DNA of 62,819 nt from Hyphomicrobiales bacterium (lineage in GTDB: Bacteria > Pseudomonadota > Alphaproteobacteria > Rhizobiales > Devosiaceae). Position 1 is the first letter of the stretch. Each line of letters opens with the position of its first letter. The stretch spans positions 1 through 62,819 of the forward strand of contig UCAU01000019.1 in NCBI GenBank assembly GCA_900470445.1. Direction: 5' to 3'. The translations under genes and the position numbers were made by a program. The notes beneath the pieces are model-generated. The model was not told where the DNA came from. It searched no databases and saw nothing but the letters and a program-made list of their open reading frames with translations. Below, in pieces: positions 56,201 to 62,819 of this stretch.

Positions 56201-56329
56201 TTCGGCGCCGAGCAGGGCGGCAAGGCCGGCCACCACGATCATGGCGTTAACGACGACTGCTAAGACCGGCCGCCGCACGAAAAGCGCGGCCAGGGTTCCG
56301 CCGCGTTCGTTCTTTTCAGCAATCGACAT
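53216..56329 (-). CDS. RND multidrug efflux permease
   Basis: A 1037-residue inner-membrane pump of the AcrB/MexB superfamily (hydrophobe/amphiphile efflux type). Twelve helices: the first starts VRRPVLAVVVNAMIVVAGL, TM4 has the paired acidic residues in ATGLVVDDAIVVLENI that carry protons, and TM10 contains GIMAKNGILIVEFANQLRD with the essential Lys. Two large periplasmic loops (about 45-330 and 550-860) form the pore. AGGAGG lies before the ATG at 56329. It follows a membrane fusion protein gene by 16 bases. No outer-membrane TolC-like gene is present, so a channel must be supplied elsewhere. Confidence 0.93.
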   Translation of the reverse strand: MSIAEKNERGGTLAALFVRRPVLAVVVNAMIVVAGLAALLGAEVRELPSVEQPVLSISTTFTGAAAETVDREITAVVEGAVARVQGVTGISSSSSTGQSRVTLEFSDSTNLDVATSDVRDALSRIGRSLPDDVDDPVIFKADSDAQPVMQLAVTSDAMSMGDLSKLVEDTISERLGAVAGVAEVQVYGTRDTAFDVDVDPIKLASHGLTVADVRTALATIALDTPTGSINGPNQNITVRAISEVTTPQDFEDIVIKGRTLLGDVASVVFDASASTSSLRSNGKPGIGLGIVRQAQSNTIEISKGIHNAVEVLNQTLPAGVQVTISSDDAVFIEGALHEVEVALVVALVVVVAIIFLFLLDWRATIVPAISMPIALLGAVAGIYVMGFSLNIITLLALVLATGLVVDDAIVVLENIVRRKGMGAGPRAAAVLGTQEVFFAVIATTLTLAAVFIPLSFLSGQTGRLFREFGFTLAIAVLLSSIVALSMGPMIASRFLKQGEHKSHGGILGAFGRACARFYRSSLRVALANPFVVVLIALLFAASSYFVYGNLRQEITPPEDRSQIQLRIQAPTTASLDYIRTQLTTVETMLQPFVASGEVRSIFVLSGWGSGGSLTLTLAPWSERTRSQQQIAADITALMAQVPGVRASVGQGNSLGIRGGGSGLQFAVVGSNYTVLADTAESIADLLEEDGRFGRVTVNFDTTQPQLTLVVNRERADALGIDINGLASTMQAMIDGSDIGNVFIDDTSYTVRMVSTSNPINDPRDLESLFVRTGDGRYVPMSTIATITESAVPPTLRREAQRRAVNVTASLEDGMALGDAYNQMLEMARPILPEGTTILPLAEAKTLGESTNGLFVTFGFALVIILLVLAAQFESVWSAVIVMTTVPFGVAAALYALLVTGGSLNIFSQIGLVLVVGIMAKNGILIVEFANQLRDRGMSVREAIEEASNIRLRPVMMTMIATILGGLPLVLASGAGAEARAALGWVMVGGLSFAAVSTLYLTPVAYLLMARFSKPKVEEEARLERELDAANGIGEPAE

Positions 56330-56345
56330 GCGGTCCTCCTCGCGA

Positions 56346-57512
56346 TCAGTTTGGGGTGGCGGCGGCCTCTTGCGGCGGCAAGGTGCCATCGGGGCCGCTG
56401 AGCAGGGTCACGTCGGCGCCTTCGCTGAGCTGCAGAATGCCTTCGGTGATGATGGCGTCGCCGGGCGCCAGATCGGCGCGCACCAGTACGCCATCGCTAT
56501 TGCGCTGGATGATTTCAGCCATGACCTTGGTGGCTTTGCCATCCACATATTTCCAGACATAGGAGCCCTGGGCCGACCACAGAATGGCCAGCGGATTGAC
56601 CGCCGGGAATTGCTCTCCGGGAAAGCGCAGCGCCACGGTGAAGGACATGCCAGCGCGCAGCGCCTTGTCCTCATTGGGGATTTCGGCCTGGACCTGCAAG
56701 GTGCGGCTGGCCGGATCGATGCGGTTGTCGACAGCATTGATCTCGCCATCAAAGATGCGGCCGGGCAGGGCCACGGCGGTCACGGTGACCGGCATTTGCG
56801 GGGCGATGGAGACGGCATAGCGCTCGGGCACCCAGAAATCGACAAGGATTGCCGAGGTATCGTCGATGGTGGTGACGGTGGTTTGGGCGGGGACGTAATT
56901 GCCCGGGGTGACCTGGATCAGGCCCACCGTGCCGGCAATGGGGCTGGCAATGGTGCGGCGGCTGAGGGCGACCTGGGCGTTGCGCAATTCGAGCTCGGCA
57001 TTGGCGGCGGCGAGCTGGGCGGCGGTCACGACGGAGGGGGCGACGACATTGGAGCTGGCCAGCCCCTGCGTGCGCGCCAGCGTGGCCTGGGCATCATCGA
57101 GCGCGAGCTTGGCGCGGTCGAAGGCGATCTGTTCGGCATCGGAATCGAGCCGGGCGATGATGTCGCCGGCCGCTACGATCTGGCCGGGGTGTACCAGCAC
57201 ATCGGCCAGGGTGCCGCCGACGGGGGAGGCGACGGTGACCGAATGGGTGGCCGTGCCCTCGCCGATGGCGGAGAGGGTGGAATTGATGGTGGCAAGGGTG
57301 ACGCCCGTGGTCACCACATTGGTCTGGCGGGCGCCGCCCGGCCGGCCGCCGCCGGGGCGTTGGCCGGGGGAGGCGGCGCTGTCGCCGGGGGCGGCGAAGG
57401 GCAGGACGATGCCGTAATTGGCCAGGGTCTGGCTGGCGCCGGGGACGAAAAAGACCCAGGCCGCCAGGGCGGCGGCCAGAACGAAGAGTGAAGCCAGAAG
57501 CTGCCGTATCAA
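56346..57512 (-). CDS. RND efflux membrane fusion protein (HlyD family)
   Basis: A 388-residue periplasmic adaptor anchored by one N-terminal helix (LLASLFVLAAALAAWVFF). After a Gly/Pro-rich linker come the biotinyl-lipoyl halves (SPVGGTLADVLVHPGQIVAAGDIIARLD and SPIAGTVGLIQVTPGNYV), a helical hairpin between them, and beta-barrel and C-terminal domains. No lipobox is visible. The start is uncertain: TTG at 57512 (AAGG upstream) or TTG at 57560. It forms a two-gene operon with the RND pump. Confidence 0.88.
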   Translation of the reverse strand: MIRQLLASLFVLAAALAAWVFFVPGASQTLANYGIVLPFAAPGDSAASPGQRPGGGRPGGARQTNVVTTGVTLATINSTLSAIGEGTATHSVTVASPVGGTLADVLVHPGQIVAAGDIIARLDSDAEQIAFDRAKLALDDAQATLARTQGLASSNVVAPSVVTAAQLAAANAELELRNAQVALSRRTIASPIAGTVGLIQVTPGNYVPAQTTVTTIDDTSAILVDFWVPERYAVSIAPQMPVTVTAVALPGRIFDGEINAVDNRIDPASRTLQVQAEIPNEDKALRAGMSFTVALRFPGEQFPAVNPLAILWSAQGSYVWKYVDGKATKVMAEIIQRNSDGVLVRADLAPGDAIITEGILQLSEGADVTLLSGPDGTLPPQEAAATPN

Positions 57513-57635
57513 GCCTTGGACCTTGGAAAAGTGCTGAAAATATCGGTATCCGGCCGCCAAGGGCCGGAAATCAGCGGGACTGTAGCAGCGGCTTTCCCGC
57601 TACGACATTACAAAGCCGTAAGGATCGCGGGCTTG

Positions 57636-58466
57636 TTATTCGATCTCGGCGTCGGGGCGGCCGCCCCATTCGGTCCAGGAGCCATCGTAAACGGCGACAT
57701 TGCTGGCGCCGATGAGTTCGAGCGCCAGGGCCAGCGTGGCCGCGGTGATGCCGGAGCCGCAGGAGGTGATGACGGGCTTGGCGGGGTCGATGCCGCGATC
57801 GGCGAAGATCTGCTGGAGTTCGGCGACGGGCCGCATCTGGCCGTTGTCGGTGAGCAGGCCCACCGGTACATTGGCGCTGCCGGGGATGTGGCCGCCGCGC
57901 AGGCCGGCGCGGGGCTCGGGCACTTCGGCATGGAAGCGCGGGGCGGGGCGGGCGTCGGCGATCTGGGCGGCGTGGTCGTGGCTGCGGTCGCGCACGATTT
58001 CGAAATCGGCAACGCGGTTGCGGTTGAAACGGGCTTGGAAGATCGCCGGATGGCGGGTCACGGTGCCGGTTTGGACGGCGCGTTTTTCGGCGCGCCATTT
58101 GGGGCCGCCACCGGCCAGGATGTGGACTTTGGCGGCGCCCATGGTGCGGAAGGTCCACCAGACGCGGGGGGCGGAGAAGAGGCCGAGCTCGTCATAAATG
58201 ACGATATTGGATTGGTCGGAAATGCCCAAGGCGCCCACCATGTGGGCGAAATCGGCCGGAGAGGGCAGCATATGCGGCAGATTTGAGCTGGTGTCGGCGA
58301 TGCCGTCGATGTCGAAGAAGACGGCGCCGGGGATGTGGCCGGCGAGGTATTCGGCCTGGGCGTTGCGCGATGAATTGGGCATGTGCCAGCTGGCGTCGAT
58401 CACCACGAGATCGGGATCGCTCAGATGGGCGGCGAGCCATTCGGTGGTGACGAAGGGGGTATCCAT
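57636..58466 (-). CDS. sseA: 3-mercaptopyruvate/thiosulfate sulfurtransferase
   Basis: A 276-residue protein with two rhodanese domains. The first (about 5-140) is inactive; the second (160-276) has the active Cys236 in ITSCGSGITA. The CGSGxT form is that of 3-mercaptopyruvate sulfurtransferases rather than CRKGVT-type thiosulfate rhodaneses. It transfers sulfur from 3-mercaptopyruvate to cyanide or thiols. It is a single gene, with 123 bases to the efflux genes and 93 to the ABC operon; no functional link with either is seen. The substrate assignment is from motif only. Confidence 0.9.
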   Translation of the reverse strand: MDTPFVTTEWLAAHLSDPDLVVIDASWHMPNSSRNAQAEYLAGHIPGAVFFDIDGIADTSSNLPHMLPSPADFAHMVGALGISDQSNIVIYDELGLFSAPRVWWTFRTMGAAKVHILAGGGPKWRAEKRAVQTGTVTRHPAIFQARFNRNRVADFEIVRDRSHDHAAQIADARPAPRFHAEVPEPRAGLRGGHIPGSANVPVGLLTDNGQMRPVAELQQIFADRGIDPAKPVITSCGSGITAATLALALELIGASNVAVYDGSWTEWGGRPDAEIE

Positions 58467-58559
58467 GCTGGGTGTCCTATGCAGGTTGTGAGCCTAGGAT
58501 GGGCCTTCCGGCGCGTTCCGTCAAACGCATAGGTGGCTGATATAACAGGGTTTTTACTG

Positions 58560-59627
58560 TCATATTTGTAGCGCCAGCAGGTCCTTACTGGCCAGGCTAA
58601 TGGTGACCGGCTCGCCCCGGCTGGGTGGGGCGGTGCGCTGGTCGTTGAAGGTGTCGAGGCTCAGGATATTCTTGCCGAGCGCCACGCGCAGGCGGATCAC
58701 CGAGCCCAGGAAGGTGACGTCGGCAATGGTGCCGGTGAGGGTAATGTCATTACCGTCACGGGCACCGATGGACAGCACTTCGGGCCGTAATGTTAGCAGA
58801 CTGTTAGCGCCGACGCTCGCATCGGCGGGCAATTGGGCAACCTGGACGGTCTGGCCGTCGATGGAGACGGTTCTGGCGGCGATATCGACGACGGTTGCCT
58901 CGATCGTGTTGAGCTGGCCGACGAAAGTGGCGACGAAACGGGTGGCGGGTTTGTTGTAAATCTCGTGCGGCGCGCCGAGCTGTTCGATATGGCCGGCATT
59001 CATAACCACGATACGATCGGAGATGGAGAGGGCTTCTTCCTGATCGTGGGTGACGAAAACGGTGGTGATGCCGAGGTCGAGCTGGATGGCGCGGATTTCT
59101 TCACGCAGGGAGACGCGGATTTTGGCGTCGAGGGCGGAGAGGGGTTCATCGAGCAGCAGCATGCGGGGGCGGGGGGCGATGGCGCGGGCGAGGGCGACGC
59201 GCTGCTGCTGGCCGCCAGACATTTCGTAGGGGTAGCGCTTTTCGAAACCGGGCAGGCCGATCAGCCTGAGCATTTCATCGACGCGGGCGCGGCGTTCTTC
59301 CTTGCCCATGCCGGCGATCTTGAGACCGAAGCCGATATTGTCGCCCACATTGAGATTGGGGAAGAGGGCGTAGGCCTGAAACACCATGCCGAGCTGGCGC
59401 TGGTTGGGCTTGAGGTGGGTAATGTCCTCGCCATCGATGCGGATGGTGCCGGTGGTGGGGTTTTCGAAGCCCGCAATCATGCGCAGGATGGTGGTCTTGC
59501 CGCAGCCGGAGGGGCCGAGCAGGGAGATGAACTCGCCCTTGCCGAAGGCGAAGCTGACGCCTTTGACCACGGTGTTGTTGCCGAAGGACTTGGTGAGGTT
59601 TTCGACGGACAGGAAATCTTGGCTCAT
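58560..59627 (-). CDS. ABC transporter ATP-binding protein (PotA/PhnT-like)
   Basis: A 355-residue ATPase of the spermidine/iron/2-aminoethylphosphonate class. Walker A GPSGCGKTT, Q-loop MVFQAYALFPNLNV, signature MSGGQQQRV, Walker B MLLLDEPLSALDAK, H-loop FVTHDQEEA, and a C-terminal TOBE domain (about 270-355). The ATG at 59627 gives the family start, two bases (59628 only) after the permease stop, so it is strongly coupled. Last gene of the Pho-box operon. Confidence 0.9.
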   Translation of the reverse strand: MSQDFLSVENLTKSFGNNTVVKGVSFAFGKGEFISLLGPSGCGKTTILRMIAGFENPTTGTIRIDGEDITHLKPNQRQLGMVFQAYALFPNLNVGDNIGFGLKIAGMGKEERRARVDEMLRLIGLPGFEKRYPYEMSGGQQQRVALARAIAPRPRMLLLDEPLSALDAKIRVSLREEIRAIQLDLGITTVFVTHDQEEALSISDRIVVMNAGHIEQLGAPHEIYNKPATRFVATFVGQLNTIEATVVDIAARTVSIDGQTVQVAQLPADASVGANSLLTLRPEVLSIGARDGNDITLTGTIADVTFLGSVIRLRVALGKNILSLDTFNDQRTAPPSRGEPVTISLASKDLLALQI

Positions 59628-59628
59628 A

Positions 59629-60420
59629 TCAATCGGTCCGTGCGGAGGTGCGGGGGGCAAAGCGGCCGAGCACGTTGATCATGCCCATGGCGCCCCAGGT
59701 GATGATGAAGGAAATGATGGCGAGGGCGGCCGGCTCATAGGCGCGGTTGGCGCCGATATTTTGCAGATATGGCCCGAAGGCGGGGCGGTTGAGCAGGCTC
59801 GCAATGGTGAATTCGCCGATGACGATGGCGAAGGTGAGGAAGGCGCCGGACAGCACCGCGACCAGAATATTGGGCAGGATGATGCGGCCGATTATCTGGG
59901 GCGTGGAGGCCCCGGCGATCTGGGCCGCCTCGGTCAGGGTCTGCACATCGATGGTGCGCATGCCGGTATCGACGGCGCGATACATATAGGGCAGGGCCAG
60001 GGTCACATAGGCGCAGGTGAGCAGGATATCGGTGCCAAGGGCCGAACCGGTAAAGGGAATGACCGAGCTGGAATTGTAGAGCCGGATATAGCCATAGACC
60101 AGAATGATGGCCGGGATGATCAGCGGCATCAGGGTGAGGAATTCGACGAAGGGGCGCAGCCAGGGCAGGCGCAGGCGGACGAAATAGACCGCCGGGACGA
60201 CGACCAGAATGCCTACGATGATGGCGAGCAGGCCAATGACCACCGAATAGGTGAAGGTGGCCTGGAAGTTCGGATCGGAAAAGACCGAGGCATAGGCATC
60301 GAGGCTGCGATAGTCGCGCCGCATCCGGGTCGAAAATTCGAAGGTGGCGACCAGGGGGATGATGAAGTAGGCGGCGCCAAGCGCAAAAACCAGCCAGGCC
60401 CAGAACTTGTTGGCTTTCAT
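59629..60420 (-). CDS. ABC transporter permease (PotC/PhnV-like)
   Basis: A 263-residue permease with six helices; the EAA loop is EAAQIAGASTPQIIGRIILPN. It starts MKANKFWAWLVFALGAAYFIIPL, typical of PotC-type permeases. The ATG at 60420 overlaps the upstream permease stop as ATGA. A GTG nine bases earlier is in frame but ignored. Partner of the next gene in forming the channel. Confidence 0.9.
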   Translation of the reverse strand: MKANKFWAWLVFALGAAYFIIPLVATFEFSTRMRRDYRSLDAYASVFSDPNFQATFTYSVVIGLLAIIVGILVVVPAVYFVRLRLPWLRPFVEFLTLMPLIIPAIILVYGYIRLYNSSSVIPFTGSALGTDILLTCAYVTLALPYMYRAVDTGMRTIDVQTLTEAAQIAGASTPQIIGRIILPNILVAVLSGAFLTFAIVIGEFTIASLLNRPAFGPYLQNIGANRAYEPAALAIISFIITWGAMGMINVLGRFAPRTSARTD

Positions 60421-61292
60421 TTCATCCACCTCTCGGCGCGGGCGGAAATGACCAGATAGATGATGTTGGCAATGGCGGTGATGAGGATCATGCCGAGCGC
60501 CAAAGCGGCGCCGAGGCCGGGATTTTGCAGGGCGTCACCACGGATCTGCGCATAGAGCAGAATGGGCACGATATTGAGCGAGGAGCCGGTCAGCGCATAG
60601 GCGGTGGCTATGGCACCGAAGGCATTGGCAAAGAGCAGCGATAGCGTGCCGAGGAAACTGGGCCACAGGATGGGCAGGCCGACATAGCGCCAGAATTGCC
60701 ACTGGCTGGCGCCCAGGATTTGCGCGGCCTCGTTCCATTCCTTTTTCAGCCCGTCGATGGCCGGGGCGATGATGAGGATCATCAGCGGAATCTGGAAATA
60801 GAGGTAGGTGAGGGTGAGGCCCCAGAAGCTGAGCAGGTTGAAGCCGGCCTTGTAGATGTCGACGCCCAGGAACTTGAGAATGATGGTGACAAGGCCCAGG
60901 CGGCCCACGGTGGAGATGAAGGCAAAGGCGAGCGGCACGCCGGCGAAATTACTGGCCACGCCGGAAAAGGTCATGACGGCCGAGCGCAGGCCCGAGGGCA
61001 GGCGGCCACGGATCAGCGCCAGGGCGACGGCAAGGCCGATCAGGGCGCCGATGATGGCCGAGGCGCCGGAAATGCGGATCGAAATCCAGTAGGCGGCGAT
61101 GATCTGGTCGGTGAAGAGGCCCGCGATATTGTCGAAGGTGAATTGCCCGTCGCGGCCGACAAAGGCGGCGCCGATGAGGTAGACCGTGGGCAGGATGAGG
61201 AACATCACCGCAAAGATGATGAAGGGCGCGACGCCCAGCCACTCCAAGGAGAGGCGGCGTCTGGGCCGGGATGATGTGGTGGCGTCAGTCAT
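60417..61292 (-). CDS. ABC transporter permease (PotB/PhnU-like)
   Basis: A 291-residue permease with six helices. The EAA loop is NEAAQILGASQWQFWRYVGLP, and LEWLGVAPFIIFAVMFLILPTVYLI is the first helix. ATG 61292 is used since upstream in-frame sequence (to 61349) is the palindromic repeat, not protein. Ribosome site is poor. It is separated from the binding-protein gene by a 148-base gap filled largely by an inverted repeat. Confidence 0.9.
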   Translation of the reverse strand: MTDATTSSRPRRRLSLEWLGVAPFIIFAVMFLILPTVYLIGAAFVGRDGQFTFDNIAGLFTDQIIAAYWISIRISGASAIIGALIGLAVALALIRGRLPSGLRSAVMTFSGVASNFAGVPLAFAFISTVGRLGLVTIILKFLGVDIYKAGFNLLSFWGLTLTYLYFQIPLMILIIAPAIDGLKKEWNEAAQILGASQWQFWRYVGLPILWPSFLGTLSLLFANAFGAIATAYALTGSSLNIVPILLYAQIRGDALQNPGLGAALALGMILITAIANIIYLVISARAERWMK

Positions 61293-61302
61293 CAAGGAGC
61301 CC

Positions 61303-61410
61303 CAGTAGACCTCATGGTGAGCCTGTCGAACCACGAGGTCGTGGCACATCGGCCCGAAGATCCAGCCACGACCTCGTCCTTCGATAGGCTCAGGATGAGG
61401 TCTGTTGAAG
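61303..61410. repeat. Third-family inverted repeat between binding protein and permease genes
   Basis: Arms 61303-61347 and 61366-61410, pairing over most of 45 bases with an 18-base centre, forming a very long hairpin. The left arm matches the reverse complement of 41905-41949 almost exactly; the related element at 42874-42965 also lies between a binding-protein and a permease gene. Confidence 0.88.
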
Positions 61411-61440
61411 CGGTCGTGGCTGGCTAGTCGCGTCTAGACG

Positions 61441-62547
61441 TTACTGAACATTAGCGCCGACGACGGCGTCCCACTGGCTGGTAATGACGGCTTTGGCGGC
61501 GTTTTGTTCGTCGATGGTCGGGAAGACGGCCTTTTCATAGGCGGCGGCGGGGGGCAGGGCGTCGAGCAGATCCTGCGGGATCAGGCCCTTGGCAGCCAGG
61601 TCGTTGAAGCGGATCGGGTGGCAATAGCCAGCGAGCCAGCCGAGCTGACCTTCGTCGGAATAGAGATATTCCATCCACAGCTTTGCCGCGTTCGGATGGG
61701 GCGCAAAGGCCGAGATGGCCTGGATGTAAACGCCGGCGACGACGCCGGTGGTGGGCACGACGATCTCGGCGGCCGGGTTGCCTTCAAAGCCGGCCTTCCA
61801 GGCGAGCAGATTGTAATCCCAGGCGATAACGATCGGGGTGGTGCCCTGCGCCAGCGAGGCCGACTTGCCGATGACCGGGACGAAATTGCCGGCGGCATTG
61901 ACTTCGCCGAAGAATTTGAGGCCCGCATCGGCGGCGCCAGCGGCATCGGCACCGGTGGCAAGGCCAGCGGCATAGACGGACTGGATGGCCTGGGCGGAGG
62001 CGCGCGGATCACCAGCCAGGGCGACGGCATTGGCATATTCCGGCTTGGTCAGGTCGGCCCAGTCGGTGGGAACGGCGGAGACCAGATCGGTATTCACCAG
62101 CATGGCCATGACGCCATAATAATCGCCATACCAATAGCCATCGGCATCCTTGGCATCGGCCGGGATGGAGTCCCAGGTGGAGACCTTATAGGGCTGGATC
62201 AGGCCATCGGCCTTGGCCTGCGGGCCGAACGCCAGGCCAACGTCGATCACGTCGGGGGCCTGCGGGCCGGTATTACCCTTATTGGCCTTGATGGCTTCGA
62301 TTTCGTCGGCCGAGCCGGCATCGGGATTGAGTTCGTTGACGGTAATGCCCGGATATTTGGCCTTGAAGCCGTCGATCACGGCGCCATAGCCGCACCAATC
62401 ATGGGGCAGGGCGATGGTGGTGAGCTGGCCTTCGGCCTTGGCGGCGGTGTAGAGGGCGTCGAGATCGGTCTGGGCAAAGGCCTGGGCCGAAACGGAAAGC
62501 ACGGCCAGCATCGAGACGGAGCCGGCGAGCACATTCTTGAAGGTCAT
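61441..62547 (-). CDS. ABC transporter substrate-binding protein (Pot/Phn/Afu-like)
   Basis: A 368-residue periplasmic protein of the SBP_bac_6/8 type. The signal is MTFKNVLAGSVSMLAVLSVSAQAFA; the mature part has DVIDVGLAFGPQAKADGLIQPYKV, WYGDYYGVMAMLVNTDLV and a Cys pair (Cys in HDWCGYG and AGYCHPIRF). Relatives bind polyamines, Fe3+ or 2-aminoethylphosphonate. ATG 62547 has AGGGAG; the frame to 62697 runs through the regulatory region. First gene of the operon, behind a Pho box 82 bases upstream, so an organophosphorus ligand is the best guess. Confidence 0.88.
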   Translation of the reverse strand: MTFKNVLAGSVSMLAVLSVSAQAFAQTDLDALYTAAKAEGQLTTIALPHDWCGYGAVIDGFKAKYPGITVNELNPDAGSADEIEAIKANKGNTGPQAPDVIDVGLAFGPQAKADGLIQPYKVSTWDSIPADAKDADGYWYGDYYGVMAMLVNTDLVSAVPTDWADLTKPEYANAVALAGDPRASAQAIQSVYAAGLATGADAAGAADAGLKFFGEVNAAGNFVPVIGKSASLAQGTTPIVIAWDYNLLAWKAGFEGNPAAEIVVPTTGVVAGVYIQAISAFAPHPNAAKLWMEYLYSDEGQLGWLAGYCHPIRFNDLAAKGLIPQDLLDALPPAAAYEKAVFPTIDEQNAAKAVITSQWDAVVGANVQ

Positions 62548-62628
62548 GTTCAGTCTCCCTGAATTGGTCATTCGTCGGCACCCATTGATGAGCGTCGCGG
62601 CGGACTGGCGAGGGAGTAGTGAGGCGGT

Positions 62629-62646
62629 GTGACAGTGCAATGACAG
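62629..62646 (-). promoter_or_regulatory. Pho box (PhoB binding site) for ABC operon
   Basis: Read on the minus strand: CTGTCAT-TGCA-CTGTCAC, two 7-base direct repeats spaced by 4 bases, an exact fit to the PhoB consensus. A third, weaker unit (TCGTCAC, 62668-62662) lies two 11-base turns further upstream. Further TGACAG motifs at 62753-62759 and 62769-62775 are 16 bases apart and out of register. Confidence 0.8.
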
Positions 62647-62819
62647 TGTCGGGAAGCCCATGTGACGATCGGCATCGCCGCCGAAAAAGCCCGTCAATAC
62701 GCTCCCTTAGCCGTTTCTGCCCTTGTCCCTCGCTGCCCTCCCAGCCGCAATTGTGACAGTGCCCCTTTGTGACAGTTTAGTCCAGATGGTCAAAAATTTT
62801 GGGTGGGGTTGGATTGGGG

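Noticed and set aside
58560..62547. Plain spermidine/putrescine (potABCD) operon
   Set aside because: Gene order begins with the binding protein, the ligand region is not diagnostic, and the Pho box argues against a polyamine role; left as Pot/Phn-like.

Overview
The window looks like a chromosomal segment of a high-GC alphaproteobacterium of the Hyphomicrobiales, most likely Devosia or a close relative. This is inferred from the PhyR-NepR-EcfG stress module, ChvE-GguAB and Smo/MtlK sugar systems and sucA-sucB-lpdA order. No rRNA, tRNA, CRISPR array, insertion sequence or prophage was seen.

Layout. Positions 1-7380 hold the 2-oxoglutarate dehydrogenase genes (sucA, sucB, lpdA), with a small exported protein and a LysE-type exporter between sucB and lpdA, and strong terminators after sucB and lpdA. 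Positions 7454-10265 carry a kduD-kdgF uronate pair, an M15-like protein, a TRIC-type channel and a DUF4326 protein. Positions 10395-14124 carry a membrane hybrid kinase, its partner response regulator and an alpha-oxoamine-synthase-like PLP enzyme. Positions 14407-18802 are a polar amino-acid ABC importer operon ending in a zinc deacylase.

Positions 18944-28871 form a general stress response island: phyR divergent from nepR-ecfG, three HWE/HisKA_2 kinases, a degenerate receiver, a Crp/Fnr regulator, a lipid-kinase-family protein and several small envelope proteins. Six promoter-like sites fit GGAAC-N16/17-(C/A)GTT, the alphaproteobacterial EcfG consensus. They suggest that phyR, DUF1328, the Crp/Fnr gene, the GAF kinase, the DUF883-holin pair and a small membrane protein-DUF3309 pair form one regulon.

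Positions 28902-35552 are a tight three-gene unit (transglutaminase, ATP-grasp/alpha-E fusion, transglutaminase-DUF2126) that probably makes and trims an uncharacterised peptide product. Positions 35676-46260 are a polyol locus: FadR- and SorC-type regulators, SmoEFGK-like ABC importer, mannitol dehydrogenase, HAD phosphatase and FGGY kinase. Divergent from it are two tandem ChvE-like sugar-binding proteins with GguA and GguB (46681-52025). The right end has an MraY paralogue, an RND efflux pair, a mercaptopyruvate sulfurtransferase and a Pot/Phn-like ABC operon headed by a perfect Pho box, suggesting phosphate-starvation control and an organophosphorus substrate.

A recurring theme is that in all four ABC importer operons the gap after the binding-protein gene holds a hairpin or an interspersed palindromic element, as at malE-malF of E. 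coli. This probably lets binding protein be made in excess over membrane components.
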